This document shows positions 1-10,162 of a stretch of 64,000 bases of DNA, in pieces; positions within the stretch are counted from its first letter, which is position 1; every line of letters starts with the position of its first letter. The position numbers and the translations under genes were made by a program. Origin of the DNA: Zasmidium citrigriseum (lineage: Eukaryota > Ascomycota > Dothideomycetes > Mycosphaerellales > Mycosphaerellaceae); the NCBI GenBank assembly GCA_002786025.1, contig NHNW01000074.1, forward strand, positions 124,001 through 188,000. The letters run 5' to 3'. The notes beneath the pieces were generated by a model. The model was not told the origin of the DNA, made no database searches, and saw only the letters and a program-made list of their open reading frames with translations.

Positions 1-2
1 GG

Positions 3-476
3 CTGTACAAAGACATCGGCCTGCAGGGCATGATCCACACGAACCCAGAGAGCAAATGGATGAAGACCATCGCGCCATTTCTGGAGAAGAAGAGGGCGTT
101 GCAGCTGGATGCTTGGGGGAGGTATCCGAGTAAGGAGGTGGAGGATGTTATCAACCCGTTGGTGGAGTTTATTGATAAGCATATTCCGCAGTCCAAGGAG
201 CAGTATCCTACGCCGTGGGCCACCGAGAGACAGATTGTGAGGATTGTGAATCAGTTGTATATGGCGGGTTGTTTGTCGGATGAGTTTGCGGAGTTGTTTA
301 GGGGCATGACGTTCGAGGAGTTGGATGAGTGTGCGAGGAGTTTTCATTTCGATGAGTGTTTGCAGCGGGAGCAGTTGAATAAGGTGCTAGAAGCGCATGC
401 TACCGTGGCGGAGGGAGATGCGGGCTGGTCCAGACCTGTGGCGGACACGAATGGTGTGAAGCTCGAACTTGATTGA
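3..476 (+). CDS. 3' end of an unidentified protein gene (5' end outside the window)
   Basis: The frame is open from the first complete codon at position 3 to a TGA at 474-476, so this is the C-terminal ~157 residues of a longer protein. A Met at 30 is internal, because the frame continues upstream of it. The visible part is soluble and rich in charged helices, with several Trp residues and no signal peptide, membrane segment or recognisable catalytic motif. The segment from about residue 75 onwards (ATERQIVRIVNQLYMAGCLS) looks like packed amphipathic helices. I do not recognise the family. It is convergent with the next gene, leaving only 25 bp between the two stop codons. Coding is supported by the uninterrupted frame and third-position bias; function is unknown. 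Confidence 0.6.
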   Translation: MYKDIGLQGMIHTNPESKWMKTIAPFLEKKRALQLDAWGRYPSKEVEDVINPLVEFIDKHIPQSKEQYPTPWATERQIVRIVNQLYMAGCLSDEFAELFRGMTFEELDECARSFHFDECLQREQLNKVLEAHATVAEGDAGWSRPVADTNGVKLELD

Positions 477-501
477 GAGGCTGTATTAGAGCAGGTTTCA
501 T

Positions 502-3180
502 TCATCCATAGTGTTCGTTCCAATTCAGTCTTGATAGAAGGATCTTGTTGACCTCAATTTCCTCGGCTTCTGAGGAATTCGTCGTCTTCAACGGCTTGTC
601 GACGATGTCTTGTAATAGCTTGTGCACTTGCTTGGTTGAGGACTGCAGAGTCTTGAAGTTGTCTTCGAAGACAGGCCGGACGAGTGGATCCTTCCGCTGC
701 AAGGCAAAGCTTCCTTTTAGGACTGAGTCGAGCGCCTCTTCGATAGCTTTACGCATCTTCTCTTGCCTTCTCTTCAGGAACAGCCTGCTTCGGATGTTCT
801 CCAAGCACCGCTCATGAAGCTGCCGTAGTCCTTCAACGCCGAGATTCGACTTCGTGCCGATCTCGCCAGCTTGGTCTTCTTGTCTTAAGAGCTTGTCAAG
901 GCCATCGACGGACTTGAGGAACAATCGCCATGGGTCGTTGATACCAAGCTCCATAGTGTGCGACATCAAGATGGACACAAAGTGATTGGCCTCCTGTGCG
1001 AATCGACAGGCTCGCACATCCGACTTTGAGTCCGCATCGAGTGAGAGCGTCTTGTTCAAGTTTGCAGTGACATGAACAAGCCTCAGAAGGCGCAAGAGGA
1101 AGCGGAACATGCCATCATACTTCTCAAGGGCGTCAGTCGTGATGATTGCATCCAATGGCGAGCCAGGGGTGTATTGCAAGCGGAGAAAGTCTAGTGCGTA
1201 GACTGAGTTGGGATCCAGGACTCGGTCGATCTCGGCCTCTGGGAGTTGTCGAATGGAAAAGCTCAAAGCACCAGGCAGAGCATTTCCTTGCGTGGACGAT
1301 GATTCCTTCTGGGTACGAAGCTTACCATACGTCTCGTTTAAGATGCCCATCAGCGTCAGCTGGAGCTCAGAGCTCGCCGGTGGCCAACGCTCCTCATGTG
1401 TAGTTCCCAGTCGTAGACCCATGACTTCTCCCGTGAGAGTTGCACCGCGCCGTCTCTCTGCCGACTGCGTTTCCTGGCTGAATAGCGCCGTGGAGAGGCG
1501 TAGTACAAAGTCGCCATTACCAAAAAGTTGGAATGATTTCTGAATGTCCAGATTCTGTTTGAGATTGTGCTCTCTGAAAAGGCGTCGGAGAAGAACGCCA
1601 TTGACCAAGCGTTGCTGGGCTTGGAGGAGTGGCCGTATTCTTTCAAGTGGTGTAGTGCTCAAGTCTGCTGCAAGATCCAGCAGTTCTGGGGTTACATCTT
1701 GCGATCGACAGAGCGATGAGACCTGTTCGTGCAGAAGGTCTGGCAAGTCGATCCCAATATTGGCGTGCTCTGACATCAAGGCGGCCGTCTGTTCCAGGAA
1801 AGCCTGCTGCGATGCTTCATTACTCCATATGTCGGCCTCTTGCGATGCATGCGCACGGGCAGTGGTGATGGTCGGAGCTCTTGCGCTGTCAGTCTTACGA
1901 AGACGAGCCACCATCCTCTGTTCGTAGCTTTTGCTGATGCCCGCGACTTCACCCCGATCCAAGACGGGGTTCGTCAGCGTTGTGAAGGCCTCGACATCGT
2001 CTTCGAGCAATGGATGATACTCATCCTGCCTTCTTAGAAGCTTGATTGCTTCTTTGGTCTCCTGAATGAGCTGCTGGTCGTCTTTGTCGATGAAGCTGAC
2101 CGTCTTTTCCAGGCCTTTCATGCCATCCGCTGCTTCTGCATATCCTGATGCCAAAGCCGTCTGTGTACTGCAGAACCCTATGTCGGCTGCCAGACGTTCG
2201 AGCCATGGCATACTGACTCTTGCAAGAAGTACTCGAAGAACCGGGCACAAATCGTATTGCGTCTGAACCTCCTCGAATATGCGATCCGAGATGGAAGAGA
2301 TGACACTCTCGTCCGAATCGCAGTCCTTGACAGACTCGATCAATGTGTCCAGGACTGACAGTAGGCGGTGCGGAACAGCCACAATGCTCTGAAGCTGGAG
2401 CATTGAGCGGGTACTACTGAGTTGCTCAGAGATGCCCTCGTCGATGGCATTCAGGATCGATATAATGCAGCTGCGCAGAGCAAGGGAGGCAGACGGAAGA
2501 TTTGCAAGGCGATTGCGCTCGGTGATGGCTCGCAACTTGGCAATCGTGCTTCCAACTTCAATCATGTCTGCAGCGAGGTCCTCGGAGCAAATCCGGCTTG
2601 TTCCAGTGATGGATACGCCCTGCAGCGTCTGTTCGAAGCGCTTGGTCTTCACATTCCACTGAAATAGGGTGGACGATCTTCCCAATGCCAGATTGCACAG
2701 TGCACGGAGCGCGTAGTCCTGAGGTAGGACGCCAACATCGTTGCGAATGTTAGGGAGAAGGTTGATGGCTGCATCGAAAGCCGCTGGACCGGCTTCGGAG
2801 ATCAGTGCAATTCGGTCCGTGTTAGGTACATCGGCCTTCTCGAACGTCTCCCAAGTGCAAAGTCGACCTTCATGTGCGTCCTCTGTGAAATCCTTGAAGT
2901 CCCATGGATCGTCGTCAAGAAAATCAGTCAGAGTTTCTGCTGGAGCCTCGATGGCTTCAGCCTCCGGCTCGAGCGTCTGATATTGGTATTCGAGCTCTGG
3001 GATGATTGCATCGAGCTGACATCCAGGAAAGTTAGTATACTCAGGAATTTCCAGTGCCGGGAGCGATGTTTCCAAAGACTCGAAAAGACTGTCGTGTTGG
3101 CTGCCACCGTCCGTCGAGAGGGAAGGCTTCCAGGGATCGACAAGCTCGAATGGCAAGCCGCGATCTATTGGGTCGTCCAT
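502..3180 (-). CDS. Gamma-tubulin complex component, Spc97/Spc98 (GCP) family, GCP5/GCP6-like
   Basis: Single-exon gene for 892 residues starting at an ATG whose complement is 3178-3180. The C-terminal third shows the conserved GCP signature: a Leu-rich stretch followed by TPGSPLDAIIT and then KYDGMFRFLLRLLRLVHV (about residues 665-705), the part of Spc97/Spc98-family proteins that contacts gamma-tubulin. The N-terminal ~110 residues are acidic and low-complexity (ETLTDFLDDDPWDFKDF), as in the larger accessory GCPs. Family members build the gamma-tubulin ring complex that nucleates microtubules at the spindle pole body. Length and divergence suggest an accessory subunit (GCP5/Mod21 or GCP6/Alp16 type) rather than core GCP2/GCP3, but I cannot separate these by eye. 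No introns are needed to keep the frame. Confidence 0.75.
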   Translation of the reverse strand: MDDPIDRGLPFELVDPWKPSLSTDGGSQHDSLFESLETSLPALEIPEYTNFPGCQLDAIIPELEYQYQTLEPEAEAIEAPAETLTDFLDDDPWDFKDFTEDAHEGRLCTWETFEKADVPNTDRIALISEAGPAAFDAAINLLPNIRNDVGVLPQDYALRALCNLALGRSSTLFQWNVKTKRFEQTLQGVSITGTSRICSEDLAADMIEVGSTIAKLRAITERNRLANLPSASLALRSCIISILNAIDEGISEQLSSTRSMLQLQSIVAVPHRLLSVLDTLIESVKDCDSDESVISSISDRIFEEVQTQYDLCPVLRVLLARVSMPWLERLAADIGFCSTQTALASGYAEAADGMKGLEKTVSFIDKDDQQLIQETKEAIKLLRRQDEYHPLLEDDVEAFTTLTNPVLDRGEVAGISKSYEQRMVARLRKTDSARAPTITTARAHASQEADIWSNEASQQAFLEQTAALMSEHANIGIDLPDLLHEQVSSLCRSQDVTPELLDLAADLSTTPLERIRPLLQAQQRLVNGVLLRRLFREHNLKQNLDIQKSFQLFGNGDFVLRLSTALFSQETQSAERRRGATLTGEVMGLRLGTTHEERWPPASSELQLTLMGILNETYGKLRTQKESSSTQGNALPGALSFSIRQLPEAEIDRVLDPNSVYALDFLRLQYTPGSPLDAIITTDALEKYDGMFRFLLRLLRLVHVTANLNKTLSLDADSKSDVRACRFAQEANHFVSILMSHTMELGINDPWRLFLKSVDGLDKLLRQEDQAGEIGTKSNLGVEGLRQLHERCLENIRSRLFLKRRQEKMRKAIEEALDSVLKGSFALQRKDPLVRPVFEDNFKTLQSSTKQVHKLLQDIVDKPLKTTNSSEAEEIEVNKILLSRLNWNEHYG

Positions 3181-3965
3181 ATTCTGGACCGTTCATCGTT
3201 GATGAGAGCTTTTGTGGGTGGTTTTGCTTGTTGAAGGCGACGCGAAGAAGTGAGGTGACGCGCGAGCACGCGGTCGGAGCATTTTGTCATTAATCCCAGG
3301 ACTAGATGGAGGCAGGGAGCATTGCCGGTAATACCTCGGGAGCCTTTCGACCACACCTCTCTGATTTACACCAACTTCCTTTCATAAACAAGATTTCGAA
3401 ATCGCCCGCATCAGCCCGAGACTTCTTGAGGAGGGTGCCTTCTCTGTGTTCTTTAGCGGCTTGCGAAACGGTCCTCACATTCGCTGCGATGAGCATTGCC
3501 TTGCTTCCTGATGTTCGGGACGTGTCCATCTTCTCCCGGTGCTCAGAACGCTTTCATGGACACCGAAAATCATGCTTCTCTGTTCACAAGGGTGGAGCCT
3601 GAGCTGGCTTCCTCATGCGCGCTGCCGTGTCGCGCAGAAGGAAAGCTCGGGAACTGGCCGTTGCCAGAGCGCAACCAATTGAACCCCAAGCTCACAACCC
3701 TCTCCTTAGGACACGAGAACGCTGCGAGAGGACTATAGGTTTGCCACTGAGCAGTATCCACGTCGCCCTTTCGAATTTCCTTGGAATCTCGAAACCTACG
3801 AGTACACAAGTTACGTCTCGTGTGAATGTAACAGGACGGATTTTTGAAAGCAAACAAATGACCTAGGCCGCCGGCTGAAACGACCAAGGCTCTTGAGGGC
3901 AATGTCAACCTCAAAATCAATGTCCACGCTACAGTGTCCAGCCCTCACTTGCAGAACGCCAAACG
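3181..3965. other. Intergenic region between divergent genes
   Basis: 785 bp between the start codons of the GCP-like gene (minus) and the membrane-protein gene (plus). It must hold both promoters. I see no convincing TATA box and no ORF that looks coding. Confidence 0.5.
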
Positions 3966-5886
3966 ATGGACAGCCCAAGGACCAATGCCGAGAGCTCCCT
4001 GAGCTACCAGCGCTTGGACGAATCTCCTCAAGGACGGATACGCCCAATCAAGGACGGCATAAGAGGAACACGGGCCAACATTTTGCTCCACGCCGCCTTT
4101 CTGGTTCTTCCCATGACTATTTTTTGCGCAGTACTACTTGGCCTTGTATTTGCATACCGAACAGAGCAGAGCAAAACGGTGACCGACGACTTGAGCCTCG
4201 CTGAGGATGAGGCACAACAGGGCTTCTACTATGTACGACTCAATGCGACCTTCCTCATCTTTGTGGCCTCGTGGTCAAGCAGCCTGGCTTCTGCGCTCGG
4301 CATCTCTATCATTGCTCTTTGGACGTACCCCGCTGCTGGACAATGGCTCAGAGACTCCGAAGAGAGCCATCCAACAGACCTACCTTCGCCATTTCAATTT
4401 GGCCTGGTCATTAGTATTGTCAGTGGTGGTGGAGTCGGGTCTTTGTGGAGCTGGATGCAATACCTAATTCGATGGCATTCCGGACGAGTCACGCAGAGCC
4501 GGCTCCTCAGAAGCATGGGTCTGATACTACTCCTTTCATGTGCGCTTTGGTAAGTTGGATCGGCTTGCGAGCTGTCTATTTCTAACGCTGTCGAGGCTAC
4601 TTGTATTCGTTGCCGATACCTGGCTTCATGTCGTCACCCAAACGGTGCCGTTTACATGGTTGGAAGCGGCGGAGCGTCTTCCAGATGTCGGATACGGCCT
4701 GTCCAACGTGTGTACCCTAGGAAACAATTCGTATACCTATCAGATGCAGCCGGGCCCTTCGGTTCACTGCACAATCTCCACTGGGCAATTCATGTCCAAG
4801 CTAATCAACGCTCCACGAGCTCTTTCAGTCATGAACAATGGCTCCCAGTTCGGCAAGTTATCAAAATTTGAGAACGACCCGGATACGTATTTCTACATGG
4901 CGACACCTGATCAGGGCGACGCTCGCGACCTGGACTTCACAGCCACTACATATGGATTGAAGACGCGGTGCCTTCCGAAAACTCGTGCTTGCAACATCTC
5001 GAAATACTTCTTGAGCGAACCCTATCCTAAACAGTGTACATCTGGCTACAGCGTAAATCCCGACGACGGCTATTACTCAGTGCTCGATTACTTCCAAGAC
5101 GCAAATCTGACGGATGCGTCGACAGATGCTGGCGTTGGAAACCCTTTTCATTTTGCATGGCGCTCAAAGACCAACGTCGAGTGGAACGAGGAGCCTGAGA
5201 ACCCAGAAGTCGTCGGCGCGACTAGCTACGGTGGCATGTTCTTTCTGCTGTTCTGCAGCACGACCGTGTACGACATCAGTTATGATTTGATCAACGGCAC
5301 GGTGCGACGTTTTGATGCTAGAGAGAGCAATGCGTCCGTCACAAACATCGCTCAAGTCACTACTCGAGAATCTCCACTTACCATCGGACCTTATCTCCAG
5401 CAAGCAGCTGGATATGCGGTCTTTCAGCCAACACCCGATGATATGGCCAACTTCGCCGCTCGACGTTTCAGCGAAATCGCGCTCTCCTTCATGTCTCCGG
5501 CTCTAGTCAGGATACCAGCGACCCGAGCGCAACGGAGATCGCAATCCTTAGTGACACGGATTCCTGTCACGGCTCTATGGTGCTTGGTATTGGCGAATCT
5601 GCTGTTCGTGGTGACAGGGCTGGCGCTGATGGCCATTGCCCTGGCCGTCAGCGACGAGGATGTTCGTCAAGCCCACGCCCGACTAAGTATAGCAGGGCTG
5701 GTTGCCGAGAGGTTCGAGGACACAGACCGTATCAAACAAGCAAAAACCGTGGACGAGCTTTTCGAAGAGAAGCAGATTGGATCTAGCCCCATGATCGGAG
5801 TCCAGAGGCTCGATGCTGGCGAACTGGTGTTTCGCAAAACGAAAGGAGATGAGCTTTTGGAGCAGGAGACCCAGTCTAGTCAATGA
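3966..5886 (+). CDS. Polytopic membrane protein with a large extracytoplasmic domain, unknown function
   Basis: Two exons, 3966-4549 and 4596-5886, flanking a 46-nt intron (donor GTAAGT, branch TCTAAC, acceptor TCGAG). The splice is phase 2, makes a Trp codon and joins two otherwise overlapping frames into a 624-residue protein. Hydrophobic segments lie near residues 40-66, 92-118, 140-168 and 180-210. The fourth membrane segment runs across the splice junction, which supports the intron. A long polar region of about 330 residues follows, with several N-glycosylation sequons and scattered Cys, and then a final membrane segment near 530-560 (CLVLANLLFVVTGLALMAIA) and a short charged tail. This looks like a plasma-membrane or secretory-pathway protein with a lumenal domain. 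I do not recognise a named family. The ATG context (AACGATGG) is acceptable. Confidence 0.7.
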
Positions 5887-5992
5887 TCGACACGATCTCA
5901 TATCAGGTCCGGGCTGCTGTTTGTGGATTGTACTATTGCTGCAGATGCGGTGCAACGCAAAACGTTACGACAACATTTCGCCCAGCATCAAA

Positions 5993-7075
5993 TCAAGCAA
6001 TCTCGACCACGATCTTCTTCGCGGAGACTCCACCAGCTAGCCGATCCAGTCCGGCCTGAACGCTGTCCAGACCCTTCCCAACAATCTCTGGATCCGGTTT
6101 GCACTTCATACTCCCATTCGCAAGCGCAGGAGTTAGCCATGTGTCCCAGAGGGCCGGGCCAACCTCGTTATACTTGATGCTGTCACCCCAGCCTTGGTGG
6201 AGAGTCAGCATTGAGATCAAGGCAATCAATGTCGACAACTTACAGTATCCAACAGACACAGCATCTGGGAGCTCCCCTTGGTAGTCCATCCCTGGAGCCA
6301 GCACTGTCGCCACGAACTTGTTCTTTGGGTTTTCTCCCAGCTGAGCTGCGATCCGAGCACAGAGCGCAATGATATCTTGTGACATGATGAAGCAAGACAC
6401 TCCAGCGAATGGCTTTCCTTTTAGCGCCTCCAAGATCTGCTTCTCGATATCCGCAGCTCGATGATCGAAGACGTAGTCCGCGCCAAGGTCTTTGCAATAC
6501 TGATGATTGCGCTCTCCTGCAACAGCCGCAACATCATAGCCTGCCGCCTTCAGCAACTGGATGCCATTGGTCCCGACTGCTGAAGCGCCGCCCCATGCCA
6601 GCACCACTTTACCATTGGGCTTTGCGTCTAGTCGTGGCAAGTCGAGCGCCAAAGTATCTTTCTGAAACAACGTCACCGCCGCCGTGCACATGGCAAGTGG
6701 CAACACGGCTCCTTGGGTATACGACACATTCTCAGGAAGCTTAGTGACGAGATCCTGCTCGACGGTGTTGAACTTCTGGAAACACCCTCTTTCTGCGCAG
6801 CCCAGGACTCGATCGCCTGGTTCGACTTTGGATACTGATGATCCGACCGCAACGACTTCGCCTGCAATGTCACAGCCCATGATATATGGATAGGATTCGG
6901 CAGGGACGATCATTCCCGTCTGTTGGATTATCGAATCCATTGGATTGACGGCGATGGCATGGGCTCGAATGACTAGCTGGTTCGCCGCCGGAGGTCCTGG
7001 TTCTGGAGCTGACTTGACCGTGAGCGGATTCGCCCTGGCAGAGTCGAGGTAGGCGGCTTCATTGGTAGACGACAT
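5993..7075 (-). CDS. Zinc-independent medium-chain dehydrogenase/enoyl reductase, ToxD/LovC-like
   Basis: Quinone-oxidoreductase-type MDR enzyme. An N-terminal GroES-like part includes the GCDIAGEVVAVG motif (about 68-79), followed by a Rossmann fold with the NADPH-binding motif GGASAVGTNGIQL (about 161-173). Zinc ligands of classical alcohol dehydrogenases are not evident. The family reduces enoyl or quinone substrates with NADPH; ToxD and LovC are trans-acting reductases of polyketide pathways, but many relatives are stand-alone. The open frame hides a probable 51-nt intron at 6193-6243 (donor GTAAGT, branch TGCTGAC, acceptor CCAAG). Removing it keeps the frame and fuses SVGYC to WGDSIKYNEVGP, as in homologues, giving 343 instead of 360 residues. 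It lies tail-to-tail with the upstream membrane-protein gene. No polyketide synthase is nearby, so a role in secondary metabolism is not supported. Confidence 0.85.
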   Translation of the reverse strand: MSSTNEAAYLDSARANPLTVKSAPEPGPPAANQLVIRAHAIAVNPMDSIIQQTGMIVPAESYPYIMGCDIAGEVVAVGSSVSKVEPGDRVLGCAERGCFQKFNTVEQDLVTKLPENVSYTQGAVLPLAMCTAAVTLFQKDTLALDLPRLDAKPNGKVVLAWGGASAVGTNGIQLLKAAGYDVAAVAGERNHQYCKDLGADYVFDHRAADIEKQILEALKGKPFAGVSCFIMSQDIIALCARIAAQLGENPKNKFVATVLAPGMDYQGELPDAVSVGYCKLSTLIALISMLTLHQGWGDSIKYNEVGPALWDTWLTPALANGSMKCKPDPEIVGKGLDSVQAGLDRLAGGVSAKKIVVEIA

Positions 7076-7791
7076 CTTGCTCTCGAAACGAGGACGGTAT
7101 CAGGACTTTCGGCGAACGAACGAACGGCTGCAGACATCTTGGAGGATTGAAGAATTCTCAGCTTTTATACGTCTTGGGTGGAGAGACAGCTGCTTGTCTT
7201 CGAGCCGCTGTGGTTGTTCAGCTGAAACGACTCCTCGGGGTCAACCATCGGACTTGCAGAGAACCGCTTCAACTATACGCCAACAGAAATCGGGCCCTAA
7301 AGTTAATAAGGCAGACTAGGTGCTGACTCAGGATCTGCTCGCATGGCTTTCCAGGAATGAAATAGGAAGTACATTGCTTTCCTATTGAAGACTAGTATGG
7401 AGTTCAATCAATCAGACGACGATCACATGAATCCTTCATTTCTGGAGCCTGGTCGGAGCAACAAACGCCTTTCCTCCGTCGCATTCGCATGCAGGTACGC
7501 GGTGATATGCGTGATTGCTCACGGGCGCAGTGGCCGTGCTACGTTGGTCCAGTACGAGGAGGTAGATGATTGACTTGTCGAAGATTGCTTCGTCCGTAAG
7601 AGGACGAATGCCCGATGTTCAGCTGCGTTTAAACATGGACTGTCCGTGGAAAGCAGCACCAACAGCCGGCCTATAAAAACAGTCGGAACGATGTTCTTCC
7701 CCTTCATGTACAGCGACATCCTTCTTCACTCACTAATAGCTTTGAGCGAACACACCTTGCCAAAAGCCAACATCCAACCCCGAACCACAAC
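7076..7791. promoter_or_regulatory. Divergent promoter region with a TATA box for each flanking gene
   Basis: 716 bp between the starts of the enoyl reductase (minus) and the alpha/beta hydrolase (plus). A minus-strand TATAAAAG is at 7162-7169, about 90 bp upstream of the reductase ATG. A plus-strand TATAAAA is at 7672-7678, about 115 bp upstream of the hydrolase ATG. The short ORFs inside have no coding character. Confidence 0.5.
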
Positions 7792-8622
7792 ATGGTCCTC
7801 CAACACTTCGACGTCAATGGCGGCACGCTCGCCGTCGAAATCACCGGCTCTGGTCCCCTCGTCCTCTGCGCCCCGGCAATGGGCGATTTCCGCTCCGCCT
7901 ACGAACCCCTAGCCGCCCACCTCATCGCCAACGGCTTCACAGCAGCCGTAATGGATATCCGCGGCCACGGCGACAGCTCCACCTCTTTCAAGTCCTATGG
8001 CGACGAAGCCACAGCCGTCGATTTCGTCTCTCTGATCGAGAAACTTAATAAAGGTCCCGCTTACCTCGCTGGCGCCTCGCTCGCTGCTGGCGCCGCAGCG
8101 ATCGCGGCTGGTCGACGGCCGGATCTCGTCAAGGGGTTGATCCTGCTTGGTCCCTGGGTGAGGCCACCGCAGGGCGTTATGGGCGTGATCGGACCAACGA
8201 TGATGAAATTCCTCGTAATGCGCCCTTGGGGTTCTGCGGTCTGGAAATCCTACAGCAAGACCCTCTGGCCCGGTCTAGGTGACGAAGGAGCATCCAAACG
8301 CGCTGCGGAGAATATTTCCTCTTTGACGAGGCCTGGCAGGTGGTCTGCTTTCCAGGCGACGGTCAAGGGGGCCGATCATAGTAAGGTGACGCCTTATTTG
8401 AGCAAGATTAAGGGCTTTCCGGCGCTGGTGGTTATGGGGAATAAGGATCCGGATTGGAGTGATCCGATGGAGGAGGCGAGGTGGGTTGCGAGTAATTTTG
8501 AGGATGGGAGGGTTGTGGAGGTTGAGGGGGCGGGACATGCGCCGCATTTTGAGAGTTCGGAGCTGGTTGGAAAGGAGGTTCTGGAGTTTTTGAGGAGGGT
8601 TGAAGGGAAGGAGAGTCTCTAG
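7792..8622 (+). CDS. Alpha/beta hydrolase
   Basis: Single exon, 276 residues, no signal peptide, so probably cytosolic. The alpha/beta-hydrolase layout is complete: oxyanion strand APAMGDFRSAYE (27-38), the conserved DIRGHGDS turn (55-62), nucleophile elbow GASLA with Ser96, acid candidate Asp219 or Asp221 in GNKDPDW, and catalytic His249 in GAGHAPHF. The elbow departs from GxSxG by Ala in the last position, which is tolerated in several subfamilies. Substrate cannot be told from sequence; esterase, lactonase or epoxide-hydrolase-like roles are possible. Start chosen at the first ATG downstream of the TATA box; context ACAACATGG is good. It is divergent from the enoyl reductase, so co-regulation is possible but unproven. 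Confidence 0.85.
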   Translation: MVLQHFDVNGGTLAVEITGSGPLVLCAPAMGDFRSAYEPLAAHLIANGFTAAVMDIRGHGDSSTSFKSYGDEATAVDFVSLIEKLNKGPAYLAGASLAAGAAAIAAGRRPDLVKGLILLGPWVRPPQGVMGVIGPTMMKFLVMRPWGSAVWKSYSKTLWPGLGDEGASKRAAENISSLTRPGRWSAFQATVKGADHSKVTPYLSKIKGFPALVVMGNKDPDWSDPMEEARWVASNFEDGRVVEVEGAGHAPHFESSELVGKEVLEFLRRVEGKESL

Positions 8623-9081
8623 GTGGCTGTTGAATGGATCGGAGATGAGAGACGATGTTTCGTTTGTTGCATGATGTTGTAATATTTCGGGGAGAGGAGG
8701 TCAATACCCTAAGCCAGAGACTATTCGGTTTGATCGAGCACAACGAAGCAAATGAGAGACCAAAAGCCATCCACATGGTATAAGAATAGTAGAAACGCCA
8801 TACTCCATGGCCCAAGCTCAAAGGATCGCATGGCCTTCCAGGAGCAGCATAGCCTGATGTAGATCCTTCAGCTCGACACGCTATAACGCACGAATTCACC
8901 TCAAGAGTCTGTGCTCGGGTAGGGCAGTTCACTTCATCAGCTTGTGGCACGGCATTCAATGATGATATCGACTTCGTCATTTCTCCTGAATCGTGTGGTA
9001 GATAGAGTATATATACAAAGCAATCCTGCAGCTCTTTTTTCCTTCGACCCTCCCATTCACTCCTTTCAAGTTTTAAGGACC
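8623..9081 (+). promoter_or_regulatory. Intergenic region with a TATATATA box for the SMP-30-like gene
   Basis: 459 bp holding the 3' end of the hydrolase transcript and the promoter of the next gene. TATATATA lies at 9008-9015, 67 bp before the chosen ATG at 9082. This places the open reading frame upstream of 9082 outside the coding sequence. Confidence 0.5.
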
Positions 9082-10092
9082 ATGCTATCTCATTACATCC
9101 TCCGCGCCCTCAGTGCCACCACCGCCGCCCAAGCAACCCTCCTCCCCGTCACAAACATAACCCGCTTCGCGGACTTCAAATTCGAAAACCTCGCCATCCG
9201 CTCCAACGGCCAGATCCTCACAACCACCACTCTCCCCAACGCAAGCATCTACCAAGTCGACCCCCTAAACATCCTCCCACCAACTCTGATCTACACGGTC
9301 CCGAACGTCAGCAGCGCAACAGGGATTGTCGAAGGCAAAGAGCCCGATGTGTTTTACTTCGCGTCTGGGACGGTGAATATCACACAGCCGTTTAAGAGTT
9401 TCCCGCAGAGTTACTCTATTACGGAGTTGGATGTGAGGGGTGTTGATGTTTTGCCTAATGGGACTTTGAGCAGGATGCCTGGGGTTAAGAGGGTTGCGAG
9501 TTTGCCGATGGCTTCTCTTCAAAACGGTATCGACTTCGCTCGTCCAGGCTCCGATCACCTCCTCGTCGCTGATTCTTTCCGTGGCCTCATCTGGAACGTG
9601 AATATCTGCTCCGGCGAAGTGGGCGTCACGCTGAACGATTCCACGACGAAAGGCTCCACGCCTACGGGTCCGACGTTCACGGGCGTGAATGGGTTGAAGG
9701 TGCATGATGGGGTTATGTACTACACCTCCACCGGGGCGAGTAAGATGTTCAAAGTCCCTGTCGACGATGTTGGTGTGATAAGAGCGGGAGAGCGGCCGGT
9801 CCTCGTCGCGGAAGAGTTGTCTTGTGATGATTTTGTGGTGGACTGCAAGGGAAATGCTTATGTGGCTGGACCGCTGGATGTTCTGACGAGAGTGAGTCCT
9901 GGTGGGCAGAAAGAGGTTGTTGCGGGAACTTTCATGTCGAACTCGAGTTCACTTGTGGGGCCTAGTGCTGTGAGGTTTGGAAGATTGGTGTCGGACCAGT
10001 ACAGTCTGTATGTCACAACGAATGGAGGAGTGCAAGGCACTCTTCCAGGTTCGGCGGGTATCTCGAGGGTTGATCTCGGAGAAGGATGGTAG
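9082..10092 (+). CDS. Secreted SMP-30/gluconolactonase-like six-bladed beta-propeller protein
   Basis: 336 residues in one exon. The start at 9082 gives a clean signal peptide (MLSHYILRALSATTAAQA), and it lies just downstream of a TATA box. The rest is a repetitive beta pattern typical of SMP-30/NHL-type propellers: segments such as GQILTTTTLPNASIYQVD, NGIDFARPGSDHLLVADS (about 150-167), GVNGLKVHDGVMYYTST and CDDFVVDCKGNAYVAG each read as a propeller blade. Several N-glycosylation sequons agree with secretion. Relatives include lactonases and many uncharacterised fungal secreted proteins; I cannot assign a substrate. It ends 70 bp from the end of the convergent transcription-factor gene. Confidence 0.75.
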   Translation: MLSHYILRALSATTAAQATLLPVTNITRFADFKFENLAIRSNGQILTTTTLPNASIYQVDPLNILPPTLIYTVPNVSSATGIVEGKEPDVFYFASGTVNITQPFKSFPQSYSITELDVRGVDVLPNGTLSRMPGVKRVASLPMASLQNGIDFARPGSDHLLVADSFRGLIWNVNICSGEVGVTLNDSTTKGSTPTGPTFTGVNGLKVHDGVMYYTSTGASKMFKVPVDDVGVIRAGERPVLVAEELSCDDFVVDCKGNAYVAGPLDVLTRVSPGGQKEVVAGTFMSNSSSLVGPSAVRFGRLVSDQYSLYVTTNGGVQGTLPGSAGISRVDLGEGW

Positions 10093-10162
10093 TTCCTGAT
10101 GGATAGACGTTGCCGGGAAAGGCATGAATGCAATGATTCACCCAAGTCCTTCTTCTGGAAGG

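Noticed and set aside
8944..9081. Upstream extension of the SMP-30-like frame
   Set aside because: It begins with GTG, runs across a TATA box and would bury the signal peptide at 9082.
5993..10092. Secondary-metabolite cluster suggested by the ToxD/LovC-like reductase, hydrolase and nearby transcription factor
   Set aside because: No polyketide synthase, peptide synthetase, terpene cyclase or other backbone enzyme is in the window; neighbours are ordinary single genes.
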